A stretch of DNA of 40,230 nucleotides from Betaproteobacteria bacterium (GTDB lineage: Bacteria; Pseudomonadota; Gammaproteobacteria; Burkholderiales; SG8-39). This document shows positions 25,372 through 34,521 of this stretch, piece by piece (position 1 is the first letter of the stretch; every line of letters starts with the position of its first letter). The position numbers were made by a program, and so were the translations under genes. Below the pieces are notes generated by a model. The model did no database searches and was not told where the DNA came from. It was given only the letters and a program-made list of their open reading frames with translations. The stretch spans positions 1 to 40,230 of the forward strand of contig SHXR01000041.1 in NCBI GenBank assembly GCA_009693235.1, given 5' to 3'.

Positions 25372-26427
25372 GTGCAGACTGAGCCGGTTCGCGTCCGCCA
25401 TACCGATCTCGATGCCTTCGTGCGCGCACTCTTGGCCGCGAAGGGCATGTCCGCCGAGGATGCCGCCACCGCCGCCGAAGTATTCGTGTGGGCCGATCTC
25501 CATGGCGTCGCTTCGCATGGCGTCGCGTGGCTGCCGGTGACGATGAAGCTCATCGACGAGGGCGCTCTCAATGTCCGTGCACGGCCGCATCTGTCGATCG
25601 ACATGCCCGCTCGCATCGTCGTGGAAGGCGGCAGTGGCGCGGGTTCGATCGCCATGATGTTCGCCACGAACGTCGCATGCGAGCGCGCGGCGCGTGCGGG
25701 CGTGTGTATTGCGTCTGTTCGCGATTGCACCCATACCGGCCCGATCGGGCGTTACGCGGCGCTCGCCGCAAACGCAGGGTGCGCGGCGATCGTATTGGTC
25801 GCGGGGCCGCCTTTCATGGCCTATCACGGTAGCCGTGTGGCGAGCTTGTCAACGAGCCCGATCGCGATGGCCGTCCCCGGCCCAGGGGGTGAGCCGATCG
25901 TGCTCGATATCGCAACGAGCGTCGTTCCCTTTAGCAAGCTACGCCAGGCAAGAACGCTTGGCACTCCCATCCCCGCCGGGGCGGCGCTGACGGTTGAGGG
26001 CCGGCCAACGACCGATCCGGCACAAGCGTTCGTGCCGCTGCCGATCGGCGGGCATAAAGGTTCCGGGCTGTCATTGATGACCGAGCTCTTGACGAGCGTG
26101 CTGGTCGGCAATGCGATTTTGACGGATCATATTCCTTCTCACGGCACGCACCGGCACACGCAAAACGCGCTCATCGTCACGATGAAGGTGAGTGCCTATC
26201 GATCGGAAGACGCATTTGCGCAGGATGTTGCGGCGTTAGGGGCAATGATCAAAGAACTACCACGTGCCGAAGGCGGGGAAGAAATTCGCCTGCCGGGTGA
26301 GCAAAGCGCAAAGCTCGCGCGCAGCCGTGAAGCGAATGGCATTCCAATTCCGAGGCCGACGTGGTCGGCGTTATTGAGCATGGCAAAGACGATAGGGCTC
26401 CCACCACCGATGGCGCAAGCGACATGA
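25372..26427 (+). CDS. Ldh-family (malate/L-lactate/ureidoglycolate-type) dehydrogenase
   Basis: A 351-residue NAD(P)-dependent oxidoreductase of PF02615. Segments seen: WADLHGVASHGVAWLP (conserved His), CTHTGPIGRYAALAANAGC, STSPIAMAVPGPGGEPIVLD, PIGGHKGSGLSLMTELLT and the C-terminal EEIRLPGEQSAKLARSREA. It should interconvert a 2-hydroxy or 2-amino acid and the 2-oxo acid. The start is GTG at 25372. The last bases overlap the next gene as ATGA, making a coupled operon with the cupin-like and D-aminoacylase genes. Confidence 0.9.
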   Translation: MQTEPVRVRHTDLDAFVRALLAAKGMSAEDAATAAEVFVWADLHGVASHGVAWLPVTMKLIDEGALNVRARPHLSIDMPARIVVEGGSGAGSIAMMFATNVACERAARAGVCIASVRDCTHTGPIGRYAALAANAGCAAIVLVAGPPFMAYHGSRVASLSTSPIAMAVPGPGGEPIVLDIATSVVPFSKLRQARTLGTPIPAGAALTVEGRPTTDPAQAFVPLPIGGHKGSGLSLMTELLTSVLVGNAILTDHIPSHGTHRHTQNALIVTMKVSAYRSEDAFAQDVAALGAMIKELPRAEGGEEIRLPGEQSAKLARSREANGIPIPRPTWSALLSMAKTIGLPPPMAQAT

Positions 26428-27233
26428 TGCAGATCGGAACGCCAGATCAAGCGCTGCGGCGCCGGCGCGAACTACCGCTGCCAAGCGGCGCTACGTATTT
26501 CAAAAGCGAATTCATCGACGCGCCAGTGGTAAGCCCGGTGATCGGTGGACCGGTATGTGTCGAAGGCGATCGGACGAGCGCATCAACCCTTGCACCGGTA
26601 GCGTTCCTGATTGAGCAGGGCCCCGATTCGGTGGTGCAATCGCATTTTCATCACAACGATGAGTTCCAGGTGGTGGTCGCAGGAAGCGGCTTTATCGGCC
26701 GCAATCCGGTTTCTCCCGTGAGTGTTCACTACGCCGGCGGCTATACAGGCTACGGGCCGGTGGTAGCCGGACCCGATGGGGTCAGTTACTTCACTCTACG
26801 CCCCCGTTATGAGGCCGGCGCCTTATACCTGCCCGATGACCGGGCGGCAATGAAGCGCGGGCCGAAACGTCACTTTCGAACCCCAGCAATCACGATCCGG
26901 AGCGATGGTGATCGCCAACATGCGAGCGCAACAACGTTCGAGACCGTCATACCATTGGCAGCCGATGGCCTGATGGTGAGCGTCGCGTGCCTGCCCGCAC
27001 GTGGCGCATGCACGGCGCCCGATCGTTCCCATGGAAGCGGTCAGTACTGGTTGGTGCTTGGCGGTTCGTTGGTACACGCGGGTACACTCCTTGCAGAGCG
27101 GTCGGTCCTCTTTGTCGCAGGCGAGTTGCCTCAGTCACTGATCGTTGCCGGGGCCGGCGGTCTTGATCTGCTCGTACTACAGTTTCCGCGCTTGTTATAT
27201 TCCGATCGCGTAACGCACAACATCACAGGATAG
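26424..27233 (+). CDS. Cupin-like protein of unknown function
   Basis: About 269 residues. A beta-barrel metal-site-like stretch SVVQSHFHHNDEFQVVVAG is seen near residue 80, as in cupins, followed by NPVSPVSVHYAGGYTGYGP. The second half, QYWLVLGGSLVHAGTLLAE, could be a second barrel. No enzyme family is recognised. The start ATG overlaps the TGA of the Ldh gene (ATGA). It is followed 4 bases after its stop by the D-aminoacylase gene, so it belongs to that unit and may handle the same substrate. Confidence 0.75.
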   Translation: MMQIGTPDQALRRRRELPLPSGATYFKSEFIDAPVVSPVIGGPVCVEGDRTSASTLAPVAFLIEQGPDSVVQSHFHHNDEFQVVVAGSGFIGRNPVSPVSVHYAGGYTGYGPVVAGPDGVSYFTLRPRYEAGALYLPDDRAAMKRGPKRHFRTPAITIRSDGDRQHASATTFETVIPLAADGLMVSVACLPARGACTAPDRSHGSGQYWLVLGGSLVHAGTLLAERSVLFVAGELPQSLIVAGAGGLDLLVLQFPRLLYSDRVTHNITG

Positions 27234-27237
27234 AGCC

Positions 27238-28926
27238 ATGCATGATCTCGTCATCGCCGGTGCGCAAGTCTTCGATGGCCTAGGCAATGCGCCACAATCC
27301 GCTGATCTCGCCGTCAAGGACGGTCGCATCGTCGCGATCGGCAAAATCACCGATGCCGCCAAAGAGCGCCTGAACGCCGATGGCCTCGCGCTCGCGCCGG
27401 GGATCGTCGATCTGCACACGCACTACGACGCACAGGTCACATGGGATCCAACGCTCTCCCCTTCTCCTTCGCTTGGCGTGACGACGGCGGTGATGGGCAA
27501 CTGTGGTTTTGGCATCGCGCCCTGCCCGCCCGCCATGCGCGAAACGCTGCTGCGCAATCTTTCCGTCGTGGAAGGCATGGAACTGGATGCCCTGCAAGCC
27601 GGCACGCGCTGGGAGTTTCAGTCGTTCCGCGAGTTCATTGGCCTGGTGCGCAAGCAACGGCCGTATATCAATACCGCGGTGTTCGCGCAGCACTCGACGA
27701 TTCGATCGGTCGTGATGGGGGCCGAAGCCTCCACCCGCGCAGAGGCAACGCCCGCCGAAATGGATACGATGAAACGCGCCGTGCGTGATGCGATGGATGC
27801 CGGGGCGATCGGCTTTGCGTCATCGTTCTCGCCCAATCATTCCGGATGGGGTGGCCTGCCGATGCCCTCATGCATGGCGACTGATGCCGAACTGGAATCG
27901 CTCGTTGGCGTGCTGGGTGAGGTCGGGCGCGGCGTCTTCATGATGGCGACCGGCCCGCGCGCCACGCCGCAATTCATGGAAGGCATGGCCAAGAAAACCA
28001 AGCGGCCCATGTTCATCAGCACCGCGCTCACCATGTACAACGAAGCCGCGCCCGAACGCGCGATGACCTACTACGACTACTGTGCCGGTGCGCTGGCGCG
28101 CGGCAACGAGGTCTATATTCAAACGACCTGCCAGCCGCTTTCGTTCACGTTCGATCTGCTGGATCCTTACATCCTCTACAGCCATGACGCGTTCGATCGG
28201 ATGCGTCAATGCAAGCCTGCCGAATTACGCGCTGTGTATAGCAACGCATCGTTTCGCGAGGCGTTTCGCGCCAATCTCGCCAAGCCGAAAGCGGGCATCA
28301 TTTTCTACGGCAACTGGAATCTGATCGAGATCGCCGCGACCACCCGCACCGAGAACACCAAATACGAAGGCAAGACGGTCGGTGCTGCAGCGCGTGAAGC
28401 AGACAAGGATCCGCTCGATTTCTTCTTCGATCTCGCACTGAGCGATGCGCTTGGCACGACCTACGTCGGAAAATTTTTCCAGAACAACGACAAGGCGGTT
28501 GCACCGCTCATCTCGCATCCGGCGGGCGTCATCACGCTATCGGATGCCGGTGCGCATTTGAAATTTCTGTGCGACGCCGGATTTGGACTGTATCTGCTCG
28601 GCCATTGGGTACGCGAGCAGGGCGTGTTCACGTTGCAGGAAGGCATTCGCCGTCTCACCAGCGATCCAGCCAAGAAATATCGAATTCCCGATCGCGGTTA
28701 TCTGCAAGTCGGTGCGCACGCCGACTTATTGTTGTTTGATCCGCAGACGGTCGGGATTTCGAAGTCCATCCGCGTTGGCGACCTGCCGGCCGGCGGCTCA
28801 CGATTGATTCGCAAACCGACCGGTGTGAAAGGCGTATGGGTCAATGGCACACAGGTATTCGATGGCAACGATTACCCGAAGCTCGCGGCCGGCCCCGGGC
28901 AATTGCTGGACAAGTTCTTGCAGTGA
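27238..28926 (+). CDS. N-acyl-D-amino-acid deacylase-family amidohydrolase
   Basis: A 562-residue amidohydrolase of the D-aminoacylase group. Metal ligands H60 and H62 lie in GIVDLHTHYDAQ, the bridging cysteine C89 in VMGNCGFGIAPC, and further family segments are GAIGFASSFSPNHSGWGG and LSDAGAHLKFLCDAG with the catalytic aspartate. It should hydrolyse an N-acylated amino acid or related amide. The weak AGGATAG precedes ATG 27238. Last gene of the three-gene operon; its TGA is one base from the stop of the convergent ABC substrate-binding gene. Confidence 0.9.
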   Translation: MHDLVIAGAQVFDGLGNAPQSADLAVKDGRIVAIGKITDAAKERLNADGLALAPGIVDLHTHYDAQVTWDPTLSPSPSLGVTTAVMGNCGFGIAPCPPAMRETLLRNLSVVEGMELDALQAGTRWEFQSFREFIGLVRKQRPYINTAVFAQHSTIRSVVMGAEASTRAEATPAEMDTMKRAVRDAMDAGAIGFASSFSPNHSGWGGLPMPSCMATDAELESLVGVLGEVGRGVFMMATGPRATPQFMEGMAKKTKRPMFISTALTMYNEAAPERAMTYYDYCAGALARGNEVYIQTTCQPLSFTFDLLDPYILYSHDAFDRMRQCKPAELRAVYSNASFREAFRANLAKPKAGIIFYGNWNLIEIAATTRTENTKYEGKTVGAAAREADKDPLDFFFDLALSDALGTTYVGKFFQNNDKAVAPLISHPAGVITLSDAGAHLKFLCDAGFGLYLLGHWVREQGVFTLQEGIRRLTSDPAKKYRIPDRGYLQVGAHADLLLFDPQTVGISKSIRVGDLPAGGSRLIRKPTGVKGVWVNGTQVFDGNDYPKLAAGPGQLLDKFLQ

Positions 28927-28927
28927 A

Positions 28928-29926
28928 CTACTTGACGCGCTTTGCCGCCTCGCGCACGTAACTCATATCGACATACTTCTTCGCCTCGACCCGCTCGGTG
29001 AGAAATCCCAACTCGCGCATGACATCGATGTTCGATTGCAGCGACTCAACATCGAGTTCCCCATCGGCCGGGCGGTAGTAATCCTTCTTGGTGAACAGCC
29101 ACGACTCAAGGGCTGGCACCGGGATCTTGCTTGCCGCGGAGGCGAGCTCGACCGCCGCCCGGTGATTTTTCGGATCGAGCAAGAATGCCTGTGCGCGCAG
29201 ATAGTCCTCCAGAATATCGACGACGACTGCACGGTTCTTTTGCAGGAAGGCGGCCCGCACCACCCAGATGCCAAGCGAGCTTTGCCCAAGTGCGTCGCGC
29301 TGCGTGAAGAGCGCCTTGGCGTTCGCAACCAGTTCTGGATTGAGTGAGAATGGCAACACCGCCGGAATCAGTTCTACTTTTTTCTCGAGGAGCATCGCGC
29401 GCATGTTCGGAAATGCGGCTTCGACGACGGTAAAGGATTTGTCGTCGAGACCGTTCTTTCGCAAGACGGCCCGCATCGCGATGTCAACGGCGCTGCCACG
29501 CGCGTTGGTGGCAAGCGTCTTGCCCTTAAATTCGGTGATCGCATTCGCGCCACCTTCCTTGCGAATCATGAATTCGTTTGAATAGTACCCGGGCGTGCCG
29601 TCACGCAGCTCATCGAGAATAATCCGCAGGTCTTCCATCTTCGCGTTCTGGATAGCGAGCGGAAACGATGTGAAGCCAAGCAGCGCGATGTCGAGATCAC
29701 CGGTGCCAAGCGCGGTCAGTTGCGGCGTCGATCCCTGAAACCGGGACAACTCGGCCACATACGACTTGCCGTGATGGCGCAGTTGATCCTTGGCAGTAAA
29801 CAGGAACTGCGCGATGTTGCTGACCGGCACGATCCAAGCGATGCGCACCTTGAGGGGTGGTTGCGCGTGGGCTTGCAATGCAAATGCCGCGGCAACGATG
29901 GCCAGTAGGAATTTCGCAACGATCAT
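28928..29926 (-). CDS. ABC transporter substrate-binding protein (taurine/nitrate/sulfonate type)
   Basis: A 332-residue periplasmic NMT1/TauA-type protein. A signal peptide (FLLAIVAAAFALQAHAQ) precedes PPLKVRIAWIVPVSNIAQFL. Family features are GTGDLDIALLGFTSFPLAIQ and AITEFKGKTLATNARGS. AGGAG is 6 bases before ATG 29926; the GTG two codons upstream is less likely. It is the last gene of the ABC operon, 87 bases after the second permease. Ligand unknown. Confidence 0.9.
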   Translation of the reverse strand: MIVAKFLLAIVAAAFALQAHAQPPLKVRIAWIVPVSNIAQFLFTAKDQLRHHGKSYVAELSRFQGSTPQLTALGTGDLDIALLGFTSFPLAIQNAKMEDLRIILDELRDGTPGYYSNEFMIRKEGGANAITEFKGKTLATNARGSAVDIAMRAVLRKNGLDDKSFTVVEAAFPNMRAMLLEKKVELIPAVLPFSLNPELVANAKALFTQRDALGQSSLGIWVVRAAFLQKNRAVVVDILEDYLRAQAFLLDPKNHRAAVELASAASKIPVPALESWLFTKKDYYRPADGELDVESLQSNIDVMRELGFLTERVEAKKYVDMSYVREAAKRVK

Positions 29927-30013
29927 GGTCACTCCTTTAATGGTTCAAATCGATTTAGCGCAGAGCGGAAAAGCAACGCGCATTCCACCGTGCGCTTTCT
30001 GCTGCCTCAGTAT

Positions 30014-30787
30014 TCATACCGTGGCAGGGGGTAACGCCTCCGGATGCCACGCTAACACTTTGGATCGGATGGCCGACATGCCCTGCACGAGCACGTATCC
30101 AGCCACCGCAATCTCTACGATACCCGCAAAGATGCCTGGTGAGTCGGCGACCCTGGAGGCGCCGAGCATGGCACCACCGAGTCCCTTGCCGCCCGTCAGC
30201 ATTTCGGCCACCACGCAAACGATCAAAGCGACCGGCAGCGCAACTTGCAAACCCGTCATGATCTGCGGAAGGGCCGCGGGGAACAAAACTTCGCGCACCA
30301 TCTGACGTTCATTCGCACCAAGACTGCGCGCCGACCAGGTGAGTTCCTTCTCGACGCCCGCAACCCCCGCAATCGTTGCGGTGACCACCGGAAAGGCCGC
30401 ATCGACGACCACCATGGTGATCTTTAACGTGTCATCGAAGCCAAGCCACAGCGTGACGATCGGCAGGAATACGATTTTCGGCATCGGAAAGCCGATCGAG
30501 ATGATCGGCTCGAAGAACCAGCGCACCAGCGCTACACGGGTAATTATGAGGCCCAGCAGGATGCCAAGCGCTGCTGCGATGAGAAATCCGACGAGCGCGC
30601 GGTACAGCGTGACACCAAGATGGATGAAGAGTTCGCCGGTCGCCCCGTCGGCCCAAATGCGCAGCAACACCGTACTGGCCGATGGCAGCACGAACGCGGT
30701 GAACAGGCCGCTCCGTGCCACAGCCTCCCAAACGATAAGCAGCGCGAGAAAAGGCAGAACGCTCAGGCGCGCCATCGCAGCACCCAT
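30014..30787 (-). CDS. ABC transporter permease (TauC/SsuC type)
   Basis: A 257-residue inner-membrane permease with about six hydrophobic segments. The EAA loop that contacts the ATPase is seen as ARSLGANERQMVREVLFPAALP. The start may be ATG 30787 or ATG 30775; both overlap the 3' end of the upstream permease, giving translational coupling. With 30763-31503 it forms a heterodimeric permease pair, less common than one permease used twice. Confidence 0.9.
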   Translation of the reverse strand: MGAAMARLSVLPFLALLIVWEAVARSGLFTAFVLPSASTVLLRIWADGATGELFIHLGVTLYRALVGFLIAAALGILLGLIITRVALVRWFFEPIISIGFPMPKIVFLPIVTLWLGFDDTLKITMVVVDAAFPVVTATIAGVAGVEKELTWSARSLGANERQMVREVLFPAALPQIMTGLQVALPVALIVCVVAEMLTGGKGLGGAMLGASRVADSPGIFAGIVEIAVAGYVLVQGMSAIRSKVLAWHPEALPPATV

Positions 30788-31503
30788 TGCGAGAAGCGTT
30801 GAAACACCCGATCGGAGATGAACCCGAGAAACGCCACCGTCAGGACAGCTGCGAACATCGCGTCATAGACACCCGCCTCACCCAGCGAACCGATGAGATA
30901 GCCAAGCCCGTTGCGGGAAGCAATCAACTCGGAACTCACGAGGAGAATGAAGGAAAGCGCGAGCGCGGTGCGGATGCCGTTCAACAGTTCAGGCAAAGCG
31001 CTCGGCACTACCACATCCCAGAGCACGCGCAACCTTCCCGCGCCAAGCGCCCGTGCCGACCACACCATGACATGCTCACAGCCGCGCGCACCATTGAAGG
31101 CGCCGAGCGTGACCGGCAACATACAGGCGAGAAAGATCAACAGAATCTTCGAGGCGTCGCCGAAGCCAAGCCACAACGCCGTGACCGGAATGAGCGCCGA
31201 TTTTGGCAGTGGATAGAGCGCCTCGACCATGGGATTCACCAGCATGCGAAGGGGCCGCCACCATGCCATGGCAATGCCAAGTGAAGCGCCGACGAGAATG
31301 GCGATCGCAAGCCCCGCGCCACCGCGCCAGATTGAGGCAGCGGCGTTGGCGAGCATCTCACCGCTTGCGACCAGTTCAATCCAGGCGTTGACGACGCTCG
31401 TGAGAGAAGGCAGCGATCGTGTTGGGACGATGCCAAAACGCGATACGGCTTCCCATACGATGACAATCAACACAATCGGCAGGTAATGGACCGCGACTCT
31501 CAC
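30763..31503 (-). CDS. ABC transporter permease (TauC/SsuC type)
   Basis: A 246-residue membrane protein. Hydrophobic first segment VHYLPIVLIVIVWEAVS, an EAA loop ARALGAGRLRVLWDVVVPSALP, and a final amphipathic segment RVFQRFSQWVLRWRA. It starts with GTG at 31503, overlapping the TGA of the ATPase gene (GTGA). Partner of the permease that follows. Confidence 0.9.
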   Translation of the reverse strand: MRVAVHYLPIVLIVIVWEAVSRFGIVPTRSLPSLTSVVNAWIELVASGEMLANAAASIWRGGAGLAIAILVGASLGIAMAWWRPLRMLVNPMVEALYPLPKSALIPVTALWLGFGDASKILLIFLACMLPVTLGAFNGARGCEHVMVWSARALGAGRLRVLWDVVVPSALPELLNGIRTALALSFILLVSSELIASRNGLGYLIGSLGEAGVYDAMFAAVLTVAFLGFISDRVFQRFSQWVLRWRA

Positions 31504-32264
31504 CGTGCCTCGGCAGTGTTATCGTGGACCAGCGCCCAGACTTCATCGACGCGATCGCGAAACGCCTGCGTGCGAACCAGCTGCGGATCTTCGCGATCGA
31601 ACTTTGCATCGACGATTGCTTTGATACGACCCGGGCGCGCCGACATGACGATGATGCGCTCGGCAAGGTACACCGCCTCTTGCACATCATGCGTCACGAA
31701 CACCACCGCTTTCGGTGAGCGCCGCCAGATACGCAGCAACTCCGTCTGCATCTGGGTGCGGGTCTGGGCATCGAGCGCGCCGAATGGCTCATCCATCAAA
31801 AGCGTGCCAGGATCAACCGCCAAGGTACGGGCGATCGCGGCGCGCTGTTTCATGCCGCCGGAAAGCTGCGATGGATAGCTGTCCGCAAACGCGGACAATC
31901 CAACCATCTCGATGAATTCACGCGCACGCGCTTCACGATCGGCGCGCGGCAATCCCATCTTCTCCAACCCATAGAGCACATTGCCTCGCACGGTCTTCCA
32001 TGGAAACAGCGCGAAGTGCTGGAATACGATGCCGCGGTCCGGTCCGGGACCAGTGATAGGGGTGCTATTGAAGCGGATTACGCCTCGCTCAATCGGCAGA
32101 AAGCCGCCCAAAAGATAAAGCAGCGTCGATTTGCCGCAACCCGATGGCCCAAGCAACGCGACGAATTCGCGCTCGGCCACCGTCAGAGAAATATTGTCGA
32201 GGGCGGACACCGCGCGTCCATCTGGCGTGCGATAGGTGTGACTCAGGCCTTCGACTTCAATCAT
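31500..32264 (-). CDS. ABC transporter ATP-binding protein (TauB/SsuB type)
   Basis: A 254-residue ABC ATPase. Walker A GPSGCGKST at residues 39-47, signature LSGGMKQR at 134-141, Walker B LLMDEPFGALD at 155-165, and H-loop FVTHDVQEA. It energises the two permeases that follow. ATG 32264 begins the conserved IEVEGLSHTY; a longer in-frame extension has no homology. The gene starts 19 bases after the MetE-like gene and overlaps the permease start. Confidence 0.93.
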   Translation of the reverse strand: MIEVEGLSHTYRTPDGRAVSALDNISLTVAEREFVALLGPSGCGKSTLLYLLGGFLPIERGVIRFNSTPITGPGPDRGIVFQHFALFPWKTVRGNVLYGLEKMGLPRADREARAREFIEMVGLSAFADSYPSQLSGGMKQRAAIARTLAVDPGTLLMDEPFGALDAQTRTQMQTELLRIWRRSPKAVVFVTHDVQEAVYLAERIIVMSARPGRIKAIVDAKFDREDPQLVRTQAFRDRVDEVWALVHDNTAEAR

Positions 32265-32283
32265 GCTAATTAACCGCTCGGCG

Positions 32284-33387
32284 CTATTTCCACATCTCAT
32301 TGGCCACTTCAACGATGCGCGCGAGCTTGGCCCATTGCTCATCTTCGGTGAGCATATTGCCTTCTTCGGTCGAGGCAAAGCCACACTGGCCTGAAATGCA
32401 AAGCTGATCGAGACTGGTGAACTTCGCCGCGGCGTCGATCCGGCGCTTGAGCTCGTCTTTGCTTTCAAGTTTGCCGGTCTTGGTGGTCATCAGGCCCAGC
32501 ACGACTTGCTTGCCTTTGGGCAGCATGCGTAGTGGCTCGAAGCCACCGGAGCGCTCATCGTCGTATTCCATCAAATAACCATGCACGTTGATCTTGTTGA
32601 AGAGGATCTCCTGCACCGCGTCGTAACTGCCTGCGCCCATGAAGGTCGAGCGATAGTTGCCGCGGCAAAGGTGCATCGTGACGGTCATGTCGGCCGGCGC
32701 ATCCGACATCGCGACGTTGATCAGATCACCATACTGCACGGCGAGCTTCTCCGGATTGTCGCCACGCGCGGTCATCTGTGCGCGATACTTTGGATCGCAT
32801 AACATCGCGATAAACACTTCATCGAGTTGCAGGTTGCGACAACCCGCATCGGCAAACCCACGCACCGCCTTCTTGTAAGCCTGCCCGAGTTCATCGAAAA
32901 ATTGATCGAGCGTTGGATACAACTTCTTGTCGATCGGCGTGGCGATCGGACGGCCGTAGATCGCCGAAGGGGCTGGAATGGTGATCTTCGGCGTGCGGGT
33001 GGTATTCGCCTTCACGAATTTGAAGTGCTCGACCATCGGGTGAGGCCCCGCCATGTCAAGCTTGCCCGTTACCTTCACGCCTTCGCTACGCGTATTGACC
33101 GCTGCGAATTTGACGCCGCCATCCATGATGTGCTTTTCGACGCCATCCAGGCCCCACAGAAAATCAAGATGCCACCATGAACGGCGGAACTCGCCATCGG
33201 TGATTGCCTGGAGCCCAACGTCTTCTTGGCGTTTGATGACGCGCGCGATCTCGCGATCCTCGATCGCTTTCAGCGCTGCCGGGGTGATCTCGCCCTTGGC
33301 GAGTTGTTCCCGCGCCGCTTTGATCGCAGCGGGGCGAAGGAGACTACCAACATGGTCGGCGCGAAAGGGCGGCTTGGTACGGAGCAT
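32284..33387 (-). CDS. Cobalamin-independent methionine synthase II-family (MetE C-terminal-like) protein
   Basis: A 367-residue barrel corresponding to the C-terminal catalytic half of MetE, as in YxjG/YxjH-type proteins. It starts PPFRADHVGSLLRPAAI, then LQAITDGEFRRSWWHLDFLW. Zinc-ligand regions are seen: VTMHLCRGNYRS (His and Cys) and ISGQCGFAST (Cys). Such proteins move a methyl group from a folate or another donor to a thiol. It is the first gene of the ABC importer operon, suggesting that the imported compound is a methylated or sulfur-bearing molecule, but this is inference. Confidence 0.9.
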   Translation of the reverse strand: MLRTKPPFRADHVGSLLRPAAIKAAREQLAKGEITPAALKAIEDREIARVIKRQEDVGLQAITDGEFRRSWWHLDFLWGLDGVEKHIMDGGVKFAAVNTRSEGVKVTGKLDMAGPHPMVEHFKFVKANTTRTPKITIPAPSAIYGRPIATPIDKKLYPTLDQFFDELGQAYKKAVRGFADAGCRNLQLDEVFIAMLCDPKYRAQMTARGDNPEKLAVQYGDLINVAMSDAPADMTVTMHLCRGNYRSTFMGAGSYDAVQEILFNKINVHGYLMEYDDERSGGFEPLRMLPKGKQVVLGLMTTKTGKLESKDELKRRIDAAAKFTSLDQLCISGQCGFASTEEGNMLTEDEQWAKLARIVEVANEMWK

Positions 33388-33537
33388 GGTTGCACTCGCT
33401 GGTTAGCCCACGGACGGGCGGATTGCGTGGAGAGGGCGAGATTATCAATGAAATCCGAAATCCGACTTCGCTGGATAATCCCGCCGTGCCGCCGACCTGT
33501 TCGTCTCGTCTCCTATTCTTCAAACCGAGGTTCGCCA

Positions 33538-34503
33538 ATGCATCCGCTTTACCCATTCACTGTCGCAGTCTGTGCCACGAGCTTCTCCATCGTTGTCGGT
33601 GCACAAAGCTATCCGGTCAAACCGGTTCGCGTCGTCATCGCTTTTCCACCGGGCGGACCGACGGATCTGGTCGGTCGCATCATCGCCGCCAAGCTCACCG
33701 ATTAGATGGGCCAACAGTTCGTCGTCGAGAACCGTGCCGGGGCGGGCGGCAACATCGGCGCGGAACTCGTGGCAAAAGCGACACCGGATGGCTATACGCT
33801 CTTCTACAACACGTCGGGTGTCACCATCGCGCCGTCGGTCTATCCGAAGCTTAGCTACGACCTACTGAAGGACTTCGCGCCGGTCGTTCTTGCCGCGGCC
33901 GTGCCGCTGGTCCTGGTGGTGAACCCGAGCCTGCCATCGCGGACAGTGCAGGAATTCGTCGCCTATGCAAAGACCCAGAATGGCAAGATCAACTATGCAT
34001 TATCGGGAACCGGCGTCATCACGCATTTGGCCGGCGCTGCGTTTATCAAGGAAATGGGCATTGCCGCAACTCATGTGCCCTACGAGGGTAGTGCGCCCGC
34101 GATTGCCGATGTGGTGAGCGGTCAGGCGCAGTTCATGATCGATACCATCAACACCCCGCTTGGCTTCATTCGCGAAGGTCGGTTGCGTGCCCTGGCCGCT
34201 GCGATGCCGAAGCGCTCAACGCTCCTGCCTGAAGTGCCCACCTTCCATGAAACCGTCATGCCCAATTTCGAAATGAGTGCATGGCAAGATGTCTTGGCGC
34301 CGACCGGAACGCCACCCGCTATCATTGAACGATTGAACTTGGAGGTGAACAAGGCGGTGCAAAGTGCCGATGTACGCGCCAAGCTCGCCAATCAAGGTGC
34401 CGAGCCGTTCGGCGGGACCGTCGCCGAATACGCTGCTTACCTTCGATCCGAGATCACGCGCTTCGCACGCATCGTGAAAGATGCGAATGTGAAGTTGGAG
34501 TAG
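33538..34503 (+). pseudogene. Bug/TctC-family receptor with in-frame amber codon
   Basis: GAGG lies 8 bases before ATG 33538. A signal peptide (VAVCATSFSIVVGAQ) and family start SYPVKPVRVVIAFPPGG lead to RIIAAKLTD, then TAG at 33703-33705, then MGQQFVVENRAGAGGNIG with no shift of frame. The rest, HVPYEGSAPAIADVVSGQ and so on, is complete to TAG at 34503, for 321 positions. In relatives this position lies in the loop between the first helix and VENR and is filled by a polar residue such as Gln (CAG). The downstream ATG 33706 would give a leaderless fragment. This is a single-base nonsense change in an otherwise complete gene. Confidence 0.88.
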
Positions 34504-34521
34504 ATCACTCAGGCGAGTGTT

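Noticed and set aside
26424..27233. Gentisate 1,2-dioxygenase to complete the 3-hydroxybenzoate route
   Set aside because: The cupin-like protein lacks the length and the two-barrel metal-site pattern expected of gentisate dioxygenases, and lies in a different operon.
8912..33705. UAG reassigned to an amino acid, given four in-frame TAG codons
   Set aside because: TAG also ends many intact genes (for example at 3863, 8887, 9909, 13184, 34503, 39633), so it works as a stop. Nonsense mutations or errors explain the internal ones better.
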